From: Pseudomonas frederiksbergensis
GTDB taxonomy: Bacteria; Pseudomonadota; Gammaproteobacteria; Pseudomonadales; Pseudomonadaceae
Assembly (NCBI RefSeq): GCF_003732665.1
Contig: NZ_MOBP01000002.1
Span: forward strand, 124,001 to 188,000
DNA: 64,000 bases
Reading direction: 5' to 3'
Positions 59,739 through 64,000 of this stretch are shown piece after piece. The stretch's first letter is position 1. Each line of letters opens with the position of its first letter. A program made the translations under genes and the position numbers. The notes beneath the pieces were generated by a model. That model saw only the letters and a list, made by a program, of their open reading frames with translations, made no database searches and was not told where the DNA came from.

Positions 59739-59827
59739 CCGATCATAACTGCCCAACCTTTGCGCTATTTAATCGAACCTATGCGCATAGACTCCTCTCC
59801 AACGCTTATTGGTTGAGGAGTCTTGAA

Positions 59828-60829
59828 ATGGGTTTGTTAGTTGAAGGCCGCTGGCACGACCAGTGGTACGAAAGCAGCAAGGACGGCGCGTTCCAGCGCG
59901 AACAGGCGCAACGCCGCAACTGGGTCACCACTGACGGCCAGCCGGGCCCGAGCGGTGTCGGTGGCTTTGCCGCCGAGGCCGGGCGCTATCACCTCTACGT
60001 GTCCCTCGCCTGCCCTTGGGCGCACCGCACGCTGATCCTGCGCAAACTCAAAGGTCTTGAATCCCAGATCGATGTGTCGGTGGTCAGTTGGTTGATGCTG
60101 GAAAACGGCTGGACCTTCGACCAGAGCCTCGGCTCCACCGGCGACAAGCTCGACCATTTCAACTTCATGCACCAGCGCTATACCGCTGACACTGCCGACT
60201 ACACCGGTCGTGTCACTGTGCCGGTGCTGTGGGACAAACAGCAGCAGCGTATCGTCAGCAATGAATCGGCGGAAATCATCCGCATGTTCAACAGCGCGTT
60301 TGATGACCTGACGGGCAACGATCTGGATTTCTACCCGGCACCGCTGCGCAGCGAAATCGATGCGTTGAACGAACGGATTTATCCGGCGGTGAACAACGGT
60401 GTGTACCGCGCCGGGTTTGCCACGTCGCAAAAGGCCTATGAAGAAGCGTTCGATGATGTGTTTGCCGAGCTGGATCGACTGGAATCGCTGCTAGGCGAGA
60501 ACCGCTATCTGGTGGGTGAATACCTGACGGAAGCGGACATTCGGTTGTTCACCACACTGATTCGTTTTGACGCGGTGTATTACGGACACTTCAAGTGCAA
60601 CCTGCGGCGGATTGCCGATTATCCGAATCTGTCGAACTGGCTGCGGGAGTTGTATCAGTGGCCGGGGATTGCCGAGACGGTGGATTTCGAACACATCAAG
60701 AATCACTACTACGGCAGCCACAAGACCATCAACCCGACGGGTATTGTGCCGAAAGGGCCGGCGCAGGATTTCACAGCGGCCCATGATCGGGCGCGGTTGA
60801 GTGGGAAAGGGGTTTGGCGTAGGGCCTGA
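59828..60829 (+). CDS. Glutathionyl-hydroquinone reductase (Xi-class GST, YqjG-like)
   Basis: The 333-residue enzyme is an Omega/Xi-class glutathione transferase: YVSLACPWAHRTLILRKLKG with the catalytic cysteine, VPVLWDKQQQRIVSNESAEI, and FDAVYYGHFKCNLRRIADYP at the C-terminal helical domain. Such enzymes reduce glutathionyl-hydroquinones. GAGGAG precedes ATG 59828. Confidence 0.92.
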   Translation: MGLLVEGRWHDQWYESSKDGAFQREQAQRRNWVTTDGQPGPSGVGGFAAEAGRYHLYVSLACPWAHRTLILRKLKGLESQIDVSVVSWLMLENGWTFDQSLGSTGDKLDHFNFMHQRYTADTADYTGRVTVPVLWDKQQQRIVSNESAEIIRMFNSAFDDLTGNDLDFYPAPLRSEIDALNERIYPAVNNGVYRAGFATSQKAYEEAFDDVFAELDRLESLLGENRYLVGEYLTEADIRLFTTLIRFDAVYYGHFKCNLRRIADYPNLSNWLRELYQWPGIAETVDFEHIKNHYYGSHKTINPTGIVPKGPAQDFTAAHDRARLSGKGVWRRA

Positions 60830-60856
60830 TATATGTGTGCGGGTTTGGAGGGCCTC

Positions 60857-60931
60857 TTCGCGAGCAAGCCCGCTCCCACAGGGGATTTGTGAACGACACA
60901 AATCAAATGTGGGAGCGGGCCTGCTCGCGAA
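60857..60931. repeat. REP pair (REPIN, outward arrangement)
   Basis: TTCGCGAGCAAGCCCGCTCC (60857-60876) and its inverse form TGTGGGAGCGGGCCTGCTCG (60908-60927) lie close together with a short centre, between convergent genes. Confidence 0.85.
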
Positions 60932-60948
60932 TGCAGGCGACGCGGTGT

Positions 60949-62343
60949 TCAGACCTGCGCCTGAGCCCCTTCAAACCACGCCAGTTTCTCGCGCAGTTGC
61001 ACCACTTCCCCAACAATCACCAATGTCGGCGCATGCACTTCATGCTCCGCCACCAGCCGTGGAAGATCGGCCAACGTGCCGGTAAACACCCGCTGATTGA
61101 CCGTGGTGCCCTGCTGGATCAACGCCGCCGGGGTGTCCGCGCCGCGACCGTGCTTGATCAACTGCTCGCAGATGATCGGCAAGCCCACCAGCCCCATGTA
61201 AAACACCAGGGTTTGCGCCGGGGCGACCAGGTCGGCCCAGGGCAGATCGGTGGAACCGTCCTTCAAGTGCCCGGTGACGAACCGCACGGACTGCGCATAA
61301 TCGCGGTGCGTCAGCGGAATCCCGGCATACGCCGCGCAACCACTGGCCGCCGTAATGCCCGGCACGACCTGGAACGGGATGCCATGGGCCGCCAGTTCTT
61401 CGATCTCTTCGCCGCCACGGCCGAAGATGAACGGATCGCCACCCTTCAACCGCACCACACGTTTGCCAGCCTGGGCCAGATCCACCAGTTGCTTGTTGAT
61501 CTGATCCTGCGGGACCGCGTGATCGGCGCGACGCTTGCCGACGTAGATCCGCTCGGCATCACGACGGCACAAATCCAGAATCGCCGGCGCCACCAAGCGG
61601 TCGTACAGCACCACATCGGCTTGCTGCATCAGGCGCAAGGCGCGGAACGTCAGCAGGTCCGGATCACCGGGGCCTGCGCCGACCAAATACACTTCGCCGG
61701 TTTTTGTCGGCGGCTCGCCAGCGATTTTCGCCAGCAGCAAGCGCTCGGCTTCAGCGCCCTGCCCGGCCAGTTGCCGGTCAGCAATCGGACCCTGGAATAC
61801 ATCTTCCCAGAACGCCCGACGCTGCTGCACATCCGGAAGCAGGTTTTTGACCTGAGTGCGAAAGCGCGCCGCCAGACCGGCCAGTTGCCCGTAAGTGGAG
61901 GGAATCCAGGTTTCGATTTTGGCCCGGATCAACCGTGCCAGCACCGGCGCATCGCCGCCGCTGGAGATGGCAACGATCAGCGGCGAACGGTCGACAATCG
62001 CCGGGAAGATCACGCTGCACAGGGCCGGCGCATCCACCACGTTGACCGGCACACAACGCCGATGGGCATCGGCGGAGACTTGCGCGTTCAGCGGTTCGTC
62101 GTCGGTGGCGGCAATGATCAGCCCGCAACCGTCCAGATCCGCCTCGACGTAGCCACGCAACAGGCACTCGCCACCGCTGCCGGCAACCAGTTCGCGCAAT
62201 TGCGGCTCTATTTCAGGTGCGACCACCCGCAGCAGCGCACCGGCTTCGGCCAGCAGGCGGGACTTGCGCAAGGCAATCTCCCCGCCGCCGACGACCAACA
62301 CACGACTGCCGCGCAGGTTATGAAACAGCGGCAGATAGTCCAT
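60949..62343 (-). CDS. cysG: Siroheme synthase (multifunctional)
   Basis: The 464-residue protein has the fused architecture of CysG. Residues 1-200 are the precorrin-2 dehydrogenase/ferrochelatase with [17 protein letters not shown]. Residues 215-460 are the uroporphyrinogen-III methyltransferase with [34 protein letters not shown] and [20 protein letters not shown]. It makes siroheme for sulfite and nitrite reductases. It starts directly after the serS stop codon. Confidence 0.95.
   Translation of the reverse strand: MDYLPLFHNLRGSRVLVVGGGEIALRKSRLLAEAGALLRVVAPEIEPQLRELVAGSGGECLLRGYVEADLDGCGLIIAATDDEPLNAQVSADAHRRCVPVNVVDAPALCSVIFPAIVDRSPLIVAISSGGDAPVLARLIRAKIETWIPSTYGQLAGLAARFRTQVKNLLPDVQQRRAFWEDVFQGPIADRQLAGQGAEAERLLLAKIAGEPPTKTGEVYLVGAGPGDPDLLTFRALRLMQQADVVLYDRLVAPAILDLCRRDAERIYVGKRRADHAVPQDQINKQLVDLAQAGKRVVRLKGGDPFIFGRGGEEIEELAAHGIPFQVVPGITAASGCAAYAGIPLTHRDYAQSVRFVTGHLKDGSTDLPWADLVAPAQTLVFYMGLVGLPIICEQLIKHGRGADTPAALIQQGTTVNQRVFTGTLADLPRLVAEHEVHAPTLVIVGEVVQLREKLAWFEGAQAQV

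Positions 62344-64000
<1,657 letters not shown>

Noticed and set aside
47491..60931. CRISPR-like spaced repeats
   Set aside because: The GTGGGAGCGGGCTTGCTCG repeats are scattered inverted REP pairs kilobases apart, not a regular array, and no cas genes are present.

Overview
The window is a 64 kb piece of a Pseudomonas chromosome, most likely from the P. fluorescens group. The evidence is the GC-rich coding style, several inverted pairs of the Pseudomonas REP sequence (GTGGGAGCGGGCTTGCTC type), and Pseudomonas-style gene sets: tusDCBE-ybiB, cysG-serS-crcB, and DUF3455 with an ECF sigma factor and its anti-sigma factor. No rRNA, tRNA, CRISPR array, intact transposase or prophage was seen.

Region 1 (1-9450) holds redox and detoxification genes with local regulators. 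They are a partial LysR gene, a peroxiredoxin-like protein, a XenA-type flavin oxidoreductase, a YcaC-like hydrolase divergent from a LysR gene, and an ArsR repressor with a quinone oxidoreductase under two matching palindromes. Two copies of a small cassette bounded by GGGGACAGATTTATT-like motifs also lie here: one intact with a small hypothetical gene, one decayed. The region ends with DUF3455, an ECF sigma factor and its anti-sigma factor.

Region 2 (9600-14400) is a two-gene island that looks less GC-rich by eye. It has an Mrr-type nuclease fused to an SF2 helicase, and an 837-residue protein with a sigma-70 region 4-like helix-turn-helix. It resembles a defence system that I cannot name.

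Region 3 (14.7-22.2 kb) is ordinary accessory DNA: a TetX-like monooxygenase, a CAP-domain protein, an MFS exporter behind a 21-codon leader, an orphan polyamine-type binding protein, a GNAT acetyltransferase, and a VanX-L,D-transpeptidase fusion.

Region 4 (22.1-29.7 kb) is a six-gene minus-strand operon divergent from a LysR gene. It encodes a YnfM-like exporter, a heme-oxygenase-like diiron oxidase (HDO), an Fsr-like exporter, a class I aminotransferase, a second HDO, and a phosphoenolpyruvate mutase with the diagnostic EDK-X5-NS motif. This is a candidate phosphonate natural-product cluster.

Region 5 (29.9-42.5 kb) has a Sco1/PCuAC copper pair, a SulP transporter, and a tightly overlapping seven-gene operon: thermostable-hemolysin-like protein, AMP ligase, HDO, SDR, TPR protein, response regulator and sensor kinase. 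A cytochrome b561, a GNAT acetyltransferase and an amidohydrolase lipoprotein follow.

Region 6 (42.6-47.2 kb) has a LuxR regulator and a candidate ribosomal-peptide cluster: a 23-residue peptide gene, a SagB-type dehydrogenase with a possible recognition domain, an AurF-like diiron oxygenase and a Bcr/CflA exporter.

Region 7 (47.6-64 kb) is mostly core: a YajG lipoprotein, a hydrolase, ggt, ogt, nudK, a chitinase and an AA10 LPMO (both without a visible signal peptide), a hemerythrin, tusDCBE, ybiB, a glutathionyl-hydroquinone reductase, cysG, serS and partial crcB. REP pairs separate many of these genes.
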